DNA of 32,992 nt from Candidatus Omnitrophota bacterium (GTDB lineage Bacteria > Omnitrophota > Gorgyraeia > Zapsychrales > Fredricksoniimonadaceae). The notes beneath the pieces are model-generated. The model was not told the origin of the DNA and searched no databases. It was given only the letters and a program-made list of their open reading frames with translations. Positions 20,138 to 28,129 of the stretch are shown here, piece by piece (positions within the stretch are counted from its first letter, which is position 1; the number at the start of each line of letters is the position of its first letter). A program made the translations under genes and the position numbers. The stretch is from NCBI GenBank assembly GCA_903959815.1, contig CAJBYM010000028.1:1-32992 (forward strand), given 5' to 3'.

Positions 20138-20177
20138 CGAATAAAAGGGCTCAGACGTTCATCACGCCTGAGCCCTT
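20138..20177 (-). terminator. Rho-independent terminator of glnN
   Basis: On the minus strand AAGGGCTCAG pairs with CTGAGCCCTT. Three further pairs (one G-U) extend the stem to 13 bp around a loop of seven bases. TTTTATT follows. The stem begins 27 nt after the glnN stop. It should separate glnN from the downstream amidotransferase gene. Confidence 0.92.
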
Positions 20178-20203
20178 GAATGATCCATGCTTCCTGATCG
20201 ATC

Positions 20204-22315
20204 TTAGATCATGAACAGCATCTCAGCATACGACGGAACAGGCCACAATTCCTTAGCCACCAAACCTTCAAGCGTATCAATGGTCTTGCGGAGCGTTCCC
20301 ATCAGCTTACGCTTCTCAAGCCCAGGCTTACCATCCTTGATCGCCTGCTCAAGTGCTTCAACCTCTTCAAGCGCCTTATCATTAAGGGCAGAGATCGTTG
20401 CCAGCGTCTTTTTAACAGACGCCGTCTTAACCTCAACACCCTCAACCGACTTGACCGTGCGCGCAAGCTCATTCATCTGCGCGGCGACCGACGGAAGATA
20501 CATCGTGCGGACCATATCAACCGCAAGCGCGGCTTCATAACTCAGAACGCCTTCATATGCTTCCTTGTAGATCTCATAACGGGAAGCCAATTCCTTGCGC
20601 GACAATACGCTATATTTCTCAAAGAGATCCGCTGCCTTCTTGGTATTGAACGCCTCCAACGCCTGCGGCGTGGTGCGATTATTCGGCAACCCACGTTTCT
20701 CGGCTTCTTTCACCCAATCTTCCGTGTAATTATCGCCATTGAAGATCACGCGCTTGTGCTTCTTGATAATATCCTGCAACAGCTTCTGAACAGACTGATT
20801 GAAGTCCTTCTTCGCCTTCTTATCCGCCTCAAGCCGGGTGCAGATCTCATCGATCGCCTCGGCAATGATCGTATTAAGAGCGACGTTCGGCCCGCCCAGC
20901 GAGAAATTAGAACCCACGGCACGGAACTCAAACTTGGACCCCGTAAACGCGAACGGAGACGTGCGATTGCGGTCAGAGGAATCACGCGGGATAATAGGCA
21001 ATGAATCAACGCCCACATGAAGCAAACCACCCTGCTTCGTATTCTTCAGATCACCCTTCTCGATCTGATCAATGATATCATTGAGCTGATCTCCCAAGAA
21101 AACGGAAACGATCGCCGGAGGCGCCTCATGCGACCCCAAACGATGATCATTGCCCGCCGAAGCGACGGTTGCACGCAAAATATCCGCATGCGTATCCACC
21201 GCCTTGATGACCGCAGCCAGCGTCACAAGAAATTTAGCATTTTCATGCGGGTTATCACCCGGAGAAAGCCAGTTCTTGCCATCCGGACCGACCACAGACC
21301 AATTGTTATGTTTACCAGAACCATTGATCCCCTTAAACGGCTTCTCATGGAGCAAACACACAAACCCGTGTTTCTCGGCGATCCGCTGCATCAGTTCCAT
21401 GGTCAACATATTGTGATCGACCGCAATATTGAGCTCTTCAAAAACGGGCGCGATCTCATACTGAGCCGGTGCAACTTCGTTATGGCGCGTCTTGGCCGGA
21501 ATGCCCACTTTCCAAAGTTCACGATCAAGCTCTTCCATGAACTCAACGATGCGGGTCTTAATAGCACCAAAATAATGATCTGCCATCTGCTGGTGCTTAG
21601 CCGGTTCCTTGCCGAAAAGCGTACGGCCCGTCTGCACAAGGTCAATGCGGCGATGATAAAATTCACGGTCGATCAGGAAATACTCCTGTTCACCGCCCAA
21701 TGTCGCAAAAGAACGCTTGCCCTGCGTCGAAATGCCAAACAATTCAGCCAAACGATTGACCTGTGTATTAAGGGCCTTCATGGAGCGCAACAACGGAGTT
21801 TTCTTATCCAGCGCTTCACCGTTCCAACCCACAAAGAATGTCGGGATACAAAGCACCGCACCCTGACTCGTGGTCTTGATGAACGCAGGACTGCTAGGAT
21901 CCCAGCCAGTATAACCACGGGCTTCAAACGTTGCACGTAAACCACCTGAGGGGAACGAAGAGGCATCGGGTTCACCCTGGATCAACTGTTTGGCGCTGAA
22001 ATCCATCACAAACCCGGTGGGTGAAAAGTCCAAAAAGGCTTCCTGTTTCTCAGCCGTGATACCGGTCAAAGGCTGGAACCAATGGCAATAATGCGTGGCG
22101 CCTTTTTCCAAAGCCCATTCATGCATCTTTTCCGCAACTTCCTGCGCCACTGCGGAATCAAGTTTGCCGCCGGTTCTGATAGTATTTTCAATGGATTTGT
22201 ACGCTTTAGGGGAAAGACGCTTGGCCATGACTTTCAGACCAAACGCATTGTCACCAAAGGTGTTAGCGATAAGATTATTAGCTGCAACTTTCTTGGATAC
22301 TGCTTTCTTTGCCAT
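20204..22315 (-). CDS. glnN: Glutamine synthetase type III
   Basis: GlnN makes glutamine from glutamate, ammonia and ATP and is the primary ammonia-capturing enzyme of this locus. The 703-residue length is diagnostic of GSIII (GSI is about 470). Recognisable segments include LGGEQEYFLID (metal-binding glutamates, about 206-216), KPFKGINGSGKHNNWSV (about 325-341), RLGSHEAPPAIVSVFLG (about 392-408) and NRTSPFAFTGSKFEFRAVGS from about 449. The C-terminal 200 residues are the helical region typical of type III. AAAGGAG lies about 10 nt before the ATG. The gene has a consensus promoter, an ANTAR-type leader and its own terminator, so it appears to be a separately controlled single-gene unit. The GAF-GAF-ANTAR regulator is directly upstream. 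Confidence 0.98.
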   Translation of the reverse strand: MAKKAVSKKVAANNLIANTFGDNAFGLKVMAKRLSPKAYKSIENTIRTGGKLDSAVAQEVAEKMHEWALEKGATHYCHWFQPLTGITAEKQEAFLDFSPTGFVMDFSAKQLIQGEPDASSFPSGGLRATFEARGYTGWDPSSPAFIKTTSQGAVLCIPTFFVGWNGEALDKKTPLLRSMKALNTQVNRLAELFGISTQGKRSFATLGGEQEYFLIDREFYHRRIDLVQTGRTLFGKEPAKHQQMADHYFGAIKTRIVEFMEELDRELWKVGIPAKTRHNEVAPAQYEIAPVFEELNIAVDHNMLTMELMQRIAEKHGFVCLLHEKPFKGINGSGKHNNWSVVGPDGKNWLSPGDNPHENAKFLVTLAAVIKAVDTHADILRATVASAGNDHRLGSHEAPPAIVSVFLGDQLNDIIDQIEKGDLKNTKQGGLLHVGVDSLPIIPRDSSDRNRTSPFAFTGSKFEFRAVGSNFSLGGPNVALNTIIAEAIDEICTRLEADKKAKKDFNQSVQKLLQDIIKKHKRVIFNGDNYTEDWVKEAEKRGLPNNRTTPQALEAFNTKKAADLFEKYSVLSRKELASRYEIYKEAYEGVLSYEAALAVDMVRTMYLPSVAAQMNELARTVKSVEGVEVKTASVKKTLATISALNDKALEEVEALEQAIKDGKPGLEKRKLMGTLRKTIDTLEGLVAKELWPVPSYAEMLFMI

Positions 22316-22354
22316 ACTCCCTGCTCCTTTTAGTTTTTGCTGGAACCTCAGCGA

Positions 22355-22374
22355 GGACTATAAAAGAATAGTCC
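22355..22374 (-). other. Alternative hairpin overlapping the glnN leader terminator
   Basis: GGACTAT and ATAGTCC form a perfect 7-bp stem around the loop TCTTTT. The first four bases of this stem are the last four bases of the terminator's 3' arm, and the loop is the U-tract. The hairpin and the terminator therefore cannot form fully at the same time. It could stabilise the read-through state or merely fold after RNA polymerase has passed. Confidence 0.5.
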
Positions 22375-22406
22375 CCTTCCGGAAACACTTATCTCCAAAA
22401 GAGGAC
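22361..22406 (-). terminator. Leader terminator upstream of glnN
   Basis: On the minus strand the 5' arm GTCCTCTTTTGGAGA (22406-22392) pairs along all 15 positions with TTTCCGGAAGGGGAC (22385-22371), with four G-U pairs, around the six-base loop TAAGTG. TATTCTTTTA follows. This is an intrinsic terminator within the glnN leader, 45 nt before the start codon. Its first five bases are also the 3' arm of the second ANTAR-type hairpin, so the two structures exclude each other. Confidence 0.85.
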
Positions 22407-22453
22407 GCCATTGCCCTGCTTAACTTATAATCATGAAGACCACACTGTCTTCA
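22402..22453 (-). promoter_or_regulatory. ANTAR-type tandem hexaloop RNA target in the glnN leader
   Basis: Hairpin P1 (22453-22434) has the 7-bp stem TGAAGAC/GTCTTCA and the loop AGTGTG. Hairpin P2 (22417-22402) has the 5-bp stem AGGGC/GTCCT and the loop AATGGC. After one C-C mismatch, P2 can extend by three further pairs. Both loops have six bases, with A at position 1 and G at position 4, which is the published signature of RNAs bound by ANTAR domains. The linker is 16 nt or shorter. P2 shares GTCCT with the terminator, so protein binding to P1-P2 would allow transcription into glnN. The likely binding protein is encoded directly upstream. Function is inferred and the pairing is read directly. 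Confidence 0.8.
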
Positions 22454-22463
22454 AACTTTGCAA

Positions 22464-22492
22464 AGTATACCGTGAGACGATTTCTTTGTCAA
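22464..22492 (-). promoter_or_regulatory. Consensus sigma-70 promoter of glnN
   Basis: TTGACA (22492-22487), a 17-base spacer and TATACT (22469-22464) make a near-perfect promoter on the minus strand. It begins two bases after the stop codon of the ANTAR gene. The start point would be near 22457, just before the P1 hairpin, giving a leader of about 140 nt. A strong constitutive-looking promoter in front of a conditional terminator is what antitermination control requires. Confidence 0.92.
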
Positions 22493-22494
22493 TT

Positions 22495-23724
22495 CTAAAC
22501 TTTACCGATATTCTGTATGTCCACCAACAACAAAATAGACTCCGCGATCTCTTTCATGCTCTTGCAACTGTCCATGCTCTTCTTGTGAATAATACGATGC
22601 GCAGCCTCTTCGGACAAATTCTGCATCTTCATGAGCGCACCTTTGGCCCGTTCGACCAATTTCCGGGTTTCCAGCGCTTCTCGCGCTTTCAAAGACTCTT
22701 CCATAAGCTTCGTATTCTCGACGGCAACAGCCGCCTGGTTCGCGACCATCTGCAAAACACCGATCTCATCTTGTGAAAAAGAATGCGGTTCTTTGGTATA
22801 AACATTAATGACGCCAACAGCCCGGTCCTTAACGATCATGGGGACCGCAAGCATGGAGGTCAGCCCTTCCTTAACCGCAAGTTCACGGTAGAAATAACGT
22901 TTCTCACGGCGAACATCTTCAATCGATATGGACGTGCGGGTCTTGACAACTTCACCCATCAAACTGGTATCTACGCGCAAATTCGGCTTCTTTTTATAAT
23001 CATCACTCAAACTTTGGGTGGCCTTAATCACCAGCTCCTGACCTTTGGGATCCAAAAGCATGATCGAACAGATCTTCGAATTGAGCATTTCCGCTGTCAC
23101 AACCACGATAAGGCTTAAGATCTCATCCAGATATTTCTCGGACGTAATGGTCTGGCTCACTTTGACCAACGTATCAAATTGCAGTGCTTTAGCATGCGTC
23201 TCGCCATAAAGCCGTGTGTGTTCGATCACCCCACCCACCTGGCGCGCGATCATGGCCAAAAGTTCAATGGCATTGACCGGATACTCATGCACCTTCTTAT
23301 GTTGGAGGTTAATAACACCAATGGCCTTACCTTTATATACAATGGGCAAGGCAACAAACGCTTCATATTTATCTTCAGGAAGAACTTCGAATGCCTTAAA
23401 GCGGGGATCCTGGTAGGCATTCTCTTTAATAACAACAGGTTTATTGTTCTTGGCGGCCCAACCCGTCAAACCTTCTCCCACCTTGAGCAAAACCTTACCA
23501 AGCTCTTTCTTATGGGCTGTCTTAGAGGCACGCAAAACCAGATGCTTCTTGTCACCATCAAACAAATAAATGAACACAGAATCCGCATTGGCAATGTCGG
23601 TCACGATCTTAACGATCTCGCTTAAGACGCCGTCGACATCAAGCTCGGAGGTCGTAATATCAACAACCTTGCGTAAAACCTTCAATTCAGCGGCTGTGGA
23701 AAAACTTGTTTTATTCTTAGGCAT
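22495..23724 (-). CDS. GAF-GAF-ANTAR antitermination regulator
   Basis: This 409-residue protein has two GAF sensor domains (about 28-170 and 185-338) and a short coiled linker. The C-terminal ANTAR RNA-binding domain (about 346-402) has the hallmark RKLVERAKGALMKMQNLSEE and the later MKEIAESIL. ANTAR proteins bind pairs of hexaloop hairpins and prevent terminator formation. There is no receiver domain, so activation is probably by a ligand or redox signal at a GAF domain rather than phosphorylation. An in-frame GTG at 23760 would add 12 residues. ATG 23724 is preferred because AAGGAT lies eight bases upstream while the GTG has no ribosome site. Next to glnN, its target is probably the hairpin pair at 22402-22453. 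Confidence 0.93.
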   Translation of the reverse strand: MPKNKTSFSTAAELKVLRKVVDITTSELDVDGVLSEIVKIVTDIANADSVFIYLFDGDKKHLVLRASKTAHKKELGKVLLKVGEGLTGWAAKNNKPVVIKENAYQDPRFKAFEVLPEDKYEAFVALPIVYKGKAIGVINLQHKKVHEYPVNAIELLAMIARQVGGVIEHTRLYGETHAKALQFDTLVKVSQTITSEKYLDEILSLIVVVTAEMLNSKICSIMLLDPKGQELVIKATQSLSDDYKKKPNLRVDTSLMGEVVKTRTSISIEDVRREKRYFYRELAVKEGLTSMLAVPMIVKDRAVGVINVYTKEPHSFSQDEIGVLQMVANQAAVAVENTKLMEESLKAREALETRKLVERAKGALMKMQNLSEEAAHRIIHKKSMDSCKSMKEIAESILLLVDIQNIGKV

Positions 23725-23750
23725 GACCCTATCCTTGTTGGTATTGGGAA

Positions 23751-23778
23751 AGTCTAGCACGAAAATTTAAAAGCGCAA
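23751..23778 (-). promoter_or_regulatory. Weak promoter candidate for the ANTAR gene
   Basis: On the minus strand TTGCGC (23778-23773), a 16-base spacer and TAGACT (23756-23751) preceded by TGC suggest an extended -10 promoter. The start point would lie about 20 nt before the ATG at 23724, which supports that ATG over the GTG at 23760. Matches are only partial. Confidence 0.3.
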
Positions 23779-23789
23779 AAATATTCGCA

Positions 23790-23963
23790 TCAGGAGGCTA
23801 AGAAAGCAGAAACCCCTCGGATCGGGACAATGATATTGATCACAGGCCTAAGATTGCCCATATCATTCACATCCATACTCTCAGCCCCGTCAAGGATCTC
23901 AAATCGTGTCCCTGAACCCGTGGTCTGAACATTCATATTCTTTGCCGTCAGATCAATGCCTCC
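23790..23963 (-). other. C-terminal tail (GGIDL...PVINI), copy 1
   Basis: The last 57 residues of the large protein begin GGIDLTAKNMNVQ and end PVINIIVPIRGVSAFLAS. The same order of motifs (GGIDL, a short hydrophobic alternating segment, a D-x-A-E segment, PVI-x-I-x-P) closes the otherwise different protein at 32255-32992. The pattern suggests a small beta-rich C-terminal module carried by exported proteins. Its function is unknown. Confidence 0.65.
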
Positions 23964-26900
23964 GGCATGCTCACCTTCATCCAAACCAATGAGCTTCTGT
24001 ACAACAAGAAAATCCTTTCCATTAGATTCTTTCACAATAAGCACGCCCTGCTTGATCGCCCCTTCTAATTTTGCTGCAAACTTTCTAAGCGCATCTGGCG
24101 TTGCTTCCGGGAAATTAGGATCTTTACGAATAGCATCGCCAACCCACGTATGCCGCCAAAATGTAATGTGCGAAGCAGAAAGAACGGCCTGGGCCACCAC
24201 ATCATCATCTATCGCCTGAAAAAGATTCGCATATCGAAATTCATAATTGACCTTGCCTTTCCATTGGGGATATTTCTGTCTCACAACACGCGCCAAATGA
24301 TCAAGCTGATTAGAATATTTTGCCAAAGAAAGCAAGCTCTGCTCATAAATAACGAAAGTTACATCCGTTTTTTTCCCATACCGTGCATCCGCAATGATCA
24401 CAGCTTTTACTGTCGTCTCAAATTCGGTGTCACCCTCTTCAGAGGCCGTGCCTGCAGATAAAAGCCCACCGCCACCATAAGTCATCACAAGAATACGTTT
24501 AATATCACGGGCAACCAACCCATCAACGCCGTTTCTCAATACGGCCACCTCATCAAAATTCAATCCAAAATTCTTAGAAGGATTGGCTATCGCCCGCTGA
24601 TTAACCGCCTCTTGTACAACATAGGCCAATATATCTTCTGGCAAATTAATATAATGGCTAAACCATTCAATCAGTTGACTGCGACTGATACACCAGCCCC
24701 CAGTTGCAAAGATTGTTTTAAAGTAATGCCCCGCCAGCTCACGTAATCGAAGCATATTATCCTGTCCCCATCGTGGGATATTCTTGGCCTTAAAAAAAGG
24801 ATGCAAATAAACTTTATCCGGTGCATCCTCCGGCTTACGACTCTCCTCGATCCACCACTTTAAAGCAGCGAGACCATTTCGCTTCGTTTGACCGTCCTTA
24901 ACAACCAATTGGAAATCTTTAAACCCACTTTGTTCACTCCAGATCCGGCCCATAGCACTATTAGCTAAAAGATCTGAAAGCATGACCTGATAAGACGCCA
25001 ATGAACGACGGTCCTTTTCTCCAAAACGATCAAACTGATCATCCATAACCTCGATCTGCTCACCATCCACCTGAATAAAAATACGGTCTCCTTGCAAATC
25101 AAAATCATGCGTCAACTCCTCACGCGTTGTCTTATCAAAAACATACGCTTCAATGTCGACGCCTTCAGGAATAGCTCGACTTAAGATCTTATGAAAAGCT
25201 TTTCCAAGCCCTCCGCCTCGCAGATCTAATGGACCGTCGTCCAGATCTCTTTCAAAGATCACCCCTTTAAAATTCTCCTTTAACTCGCCCAATAAATCTT
25301 TTTCAGGATATACATCAAACAGCGCAACATAATCATTGCTCACAATACCCTGGGCATTCTTAAGAAAAACCTTAATTCTATCGCCATCCTCAATCACCGC
25401 ATGATGAACCGCGACAAAAGAATATTCCTCACCAGTCTTACCATGAATAATGCCCTGACTCAAAGCATTGATCTTATCAATAATAAGCTGGGTATTAAGT
25501 CGCGATGACGCCATCTCTTCACCCTTATCCAAACGTTCGACCTGCTGGGCGAATTCATCAAACGTTTGTTTAAAATCCTGCCATGTGATATCCGCGAAAC
25601 CTGGATCATCTTGACCCTGTTCCGCTTTCAAGAACTCTCTGTAAAAAAGCCTTAATGGTTTCTGCCCGACCATCAATTCAGGCTCTCCCTCGGCGATCAA
25701 GGCATCGTAAACCAGGGCATAACCTTCGATCAGACGATGAACAACACGTTCTTTGGACCCTATTTCCTGACTTCCTAGAAAGAAAAAGTCGGCCTCCTTC
25801 TGCCCTGCGTTAATCAACTGCCGGGCTAACACAAGCCTTTCACGCAACACTAAAGATGGCAAACCAAGGTCTTTGGCTTGACCTTTTAAGAAGACACCGC
25901 TCACATCCACGATCTGCTTGACCACAACAGCCCCCATTGCGCCTGTTTGAAGCCCTTTGATCAGCGTCTGCTGATCTACAATGTTTGCATCGATACCATC
26001 CCGTTTTAAACTCAAATGAGCTGCTCCTTGTGTCACAACAAGAACATCATGATCTTGGGGCGAACGACCCCAAACCGTACTGCCGAAAAGAACAACAGGC
26101 GCATGTTCAAGGTCTCCGGGCAATAAAGAGATCTGTTTTTTCTTATCACTCTTCTTTAAATAATGCCTCATCTCATCCAGGAAACGACTTTTCAAAACAC
26201 GCTCCAAACGCGTGCGTATAACAGCCACCGCTTCAGGATCATCTTTAACAAATCCCCATAAAGGGCTATGGCCTTGTTCAAGTTCTGCCATGATCTGATC
26301 AACCGTCTTATCTTCATTCTCAGAGTAATCCAACCCCTCGACCAGATCCGTCTGTGTTGTGTCAACACGATGCATCACAGCAAACATGTCAATGGGGTCT
26401 ATATTCCAGATCTTCTCTTGCCCATCAGCCATTCGCGCCCATAAGAAATTTAAATAGTGTGCTTCGTCCGTCAAACTAAGAACCGGCGCATTCCCGTTCC
26501 TGTCCGCCATGCCCTCACCCATAACAGCATCAACGGCATCAAAGAAAACTTCAGCGATCTGCTGCAGATCTTCGCGGCTACGAAAAGTTTTCCCGCGACG
26601 CAATACTTTCTCAAATAAATACCCGTCTTTCTTTTCCGTTACAAAAGCAAGCCCCCCATGCTCTATCCGCACCAATGTGGGCACAACGATTTCAACAGGC
26701 CCCTGATATCCACTCTCTTTCAGTTTTTGAGGCAAACTTTTAATGATCTCGTACATCATCCTCATATGCTCTTCCCGCAAGCCCTTAAGCTTGAATACCT
26801 TTAAAACCCGCTTCCCGTCTTTGGAAATGTATATCTTGCTTTGTCCTGCTCTGAAATTCGGCCAAAACCAGGTCCTCCACTCTTTCATATTCACGACGGG

Positions 26901-28046
26901 CAACTCGGTCGCATCAGCCTCACCCTCAAGAGGCACCACAAGATCACTTTGAACCTCGTACACAGGATCTATATCGTTTAAGACAAAAGCCCTGTCATGT
27001 ACCACCTCTTGCGTAAACTGCAGTCCGACTCCGCCTGAAAAATATTTACGCGCAACGAGCTCTTGTGAAGCAGGATCAAATTCTTCCTTGATATAATTGA
27101 ACGCGCCTTTTTTAAACGCTTCGACGTATTTTGCATAGATCTTTTCTTTAACCTGCTTATCCTGGATCTCAACACCCCGGACTTTATTCTGATCCGCGTA
27201 AGTCCGGCTAAGAATGCTCTGTTTCAAGTTTTCCTTATACCATTTGGCAAGGATGAGCGCGTAGTAAACCTGGCGCAAAGACGAAAAATTCCTGCCCTCA
27301 TTAACCTCTTTCTCAAGCACGGGGATAACAACATCACGCAAAACTTGTTTCGAAATTTCACTGGCCGGTGCTGCCGCCTGCCCTGATCCTGCAACATGGT
27401 GCTGCATCGCCGTATAATCAGATTCGAGCATCACCTTAAGTTTAGCCTCCACAACAACGGCCTTGTTCCCCTCTTCATAAACCACAGCCTTCGCCGGAAC
27501 GATCCAAACTTTATTGAACACATCCGTCGGCATATCTGTTGTGCCAAGTTTTTCCTGCGCAACCTTGTAGATCTTGGCCCAAAAATCCTTGCCCGTCGCA
27601 TCTTCCGGATAAATGAGCGATGCCGTGATCTGTTTGAGCAAATAGTCCTGCGCCAGCAAGTCACGCCCCATCTCCGTAACACCCAATGCCTCGGGTACGA
27701 TCCTGTCTTTTTCATAAGGCGAAAGATTAACCCACAGGTCCTTCTCAGGAACAGCCAACGAAGCCATAAAATAACGGATCAGCTTGCCCGCTTCATTCTT
27801 CAGTGAGACCCCTCTAACATTGTCATCCCCCGCATCGAGAATAAAATTGAATTTAAAAGGCTCTTTAACATCAATTCTCAACCCTTTAAGCAAGGCGGGC
27901 GTAAAGGAGGGGCTGACATGAACCATGGCTCCGGGTTCAGATAAAACACCTTCTCCTGCCCCCACCAACAAAGCTTGAGCATGCCCAGGCAATGTGCTGT
28001 TGACCAAAAAGGCCAGTAAAATGATAAAAGAGACTAATTTCTTCAT
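23790..28046 (-). CDS. Very large exported multidomain protein with nucleotidyltransferase-like and kinase-like segments
   Basis: No assigned family fits the whole 1418-residue protein. I start it at ATG 28046 (MKKLVSF). An upstream in-frame TTG (28061) is less likely, and no ribosome site is clear. Numbering below is from the TTG. A Sec signal (about 6-30, ending GHAQA) precedes an N-terminal block (about 40-215) that I recall as recurrent in Omnitrophota. Residues about 400-562 look kinase-like: SKIYISKDGKRVLKVF with Lys421, then MADRNGN, then IWNIDPIDMF. Residues 656-696 match a nucleotidyltransferase core: LFGSTVWGRSPQDHDVLVV with Asp670/Asp672, then IDANIVD with Asp691. Residues about 870-1350 are unassigned, with VMTYGGGGLLSAG near 1192. 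The final 57 residues are the tail shared with the gene at 32255. Confidence 0.85.
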   Translation of the reverse strand: MKKLVSFIILLAFLVNSTLPGHAQALLVGAGEGVLSEPGAMVHVSPSFTPALLKGLRIDVKEPFKFNFILDAGDDNVRGVSLKNEAGKLIRYFMASLAVPEKDLWVNLSPYEKDRIVPEALGVTEMGRDLLAQDYLLKQITASLIYPEDATGKDFWAKIYKVAQEKLGTTDMPTDVFNKVWIVPAKAVVYEEGNKAVVVEAKLKVMLESDYTAMQHHVAGSGQAAAPASEISKQVLRDVVIPVLEKEVNEGRNFSSLRQVYYALILAKWYKENLKQSILSRTYADQNKVRGVEIQDKQVKEKIYAKYVEAFKKGAFNYIKEEFDPASQELVARKYFSGGVGLQFTQEVVHDRAFVLNDIDPVYEVQSDLVVPLEGEADATELPVVNMKEWRTWFWPNFRAGQSKIYISKDGKRVLKVFKLKGLREEHMRMMYEIIKSLPQKLKESGYQGPVEIVVPTLVRIEHGGLAFVTEKKDGYLFEKVLRRGKTFRSREDLQQIAEVFFDAVDAVMGEGMADRNGNAPVLSLTDEAHYLNFLWARMADGQEKIWNIDPIDMFAVMHRVDTTQTDLVEGLDYSENEDKTVDQIMAELEQGHSPLWGFVKDDPEAVAVIRTRLERVLKSRFLDEMRHYLKKSDKKKQISLLPGDLEHAPVVLFGSTVWGRSPQDHDVLVVTQGAAHLSLKRDGIDANIVDQQTLIKGLQTGAMGAVVVKQIVDVSGVFLKGQAKDLGLPSLVLRERLVLARQLINAGQKEADFFFLGSQEIGSKERVVHRLIEGYALVYDALIAEGEPELMVGQKPLRLFYREFLKAEQGQDDPGFADITWQDFKQTFDEFAQQVERLDKGEEMASSRLNTQLIIDKINALSQGIIHGKTGEEYSFVAVHHAVIEDGDRIKVFLKNAQGIVSNDYVALFDVYPEKDLLGELKENFKGVIFERDLDDGPLDLRGGGLGKAFHKILSRAIPEGVDIEAYVFDKTTREELTHDFDLQGDRIFIQVDGEQIEVMDDQFDRFGEKDRRSLASYQVMLSDLLANSAMGRIWSEQSGFKDFQLVVKDGQTKRNGLAALKWWIEESRKPEDAPDKVYLHPFFKAKNIPRWGQDNMLRLRELAGHYFKTIFATGGWCISRSQLIEWFSHYINLPEDILAYVVQEAVNQRAIANPSKNFGLNFDEVAVLRNGVDGLVARDIKRILVMTYGGGGLLSAGTASEEGDTEFETTVKAVIIADARYGKKTDVTFVIYEQSLLSLAKYSNQLDHLARVVRQKYPQWKGKVNYEFRYANLFQAIDDDVVAQAVLSASHITFWRHTWVGDAIRKDPNFPEATPDALRKFAAKLEGAIKQGVLIVKESNGKDFLVVQKLIGLDEGEHAGGIDLTAKNMNVQTTGSGTRFEILDGAESMDVNDMGNLRPVINIIVPIRGVSAFLAS

Positions 28047-28129
28047 AATATTGGACACCAAACTATATATAAGTATTTACTATAAAAGGGGTAAAAACAA
28101 GAGGTTGACTGATACTGCAGTTGATCGGA

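Noticed and set aside
21017-21940. 307-codon open frame on the plus strand
   Set aside because: It lies entirely antisense to glnN, whose protein is full length and recognisable. The translation is rich in Arg, His and Ile with no domain, as expected for a shadow frame.
7611-28077. 14-base exact match (ATACTTATATATAG) upstream of carA and of the large exported protein
   Set aside because: It is in opposite orientation relative to the two genes and consists of alternating A/T. An exact 14-mer of this kind is not surprising in 33 kb, so an operator is not supported.
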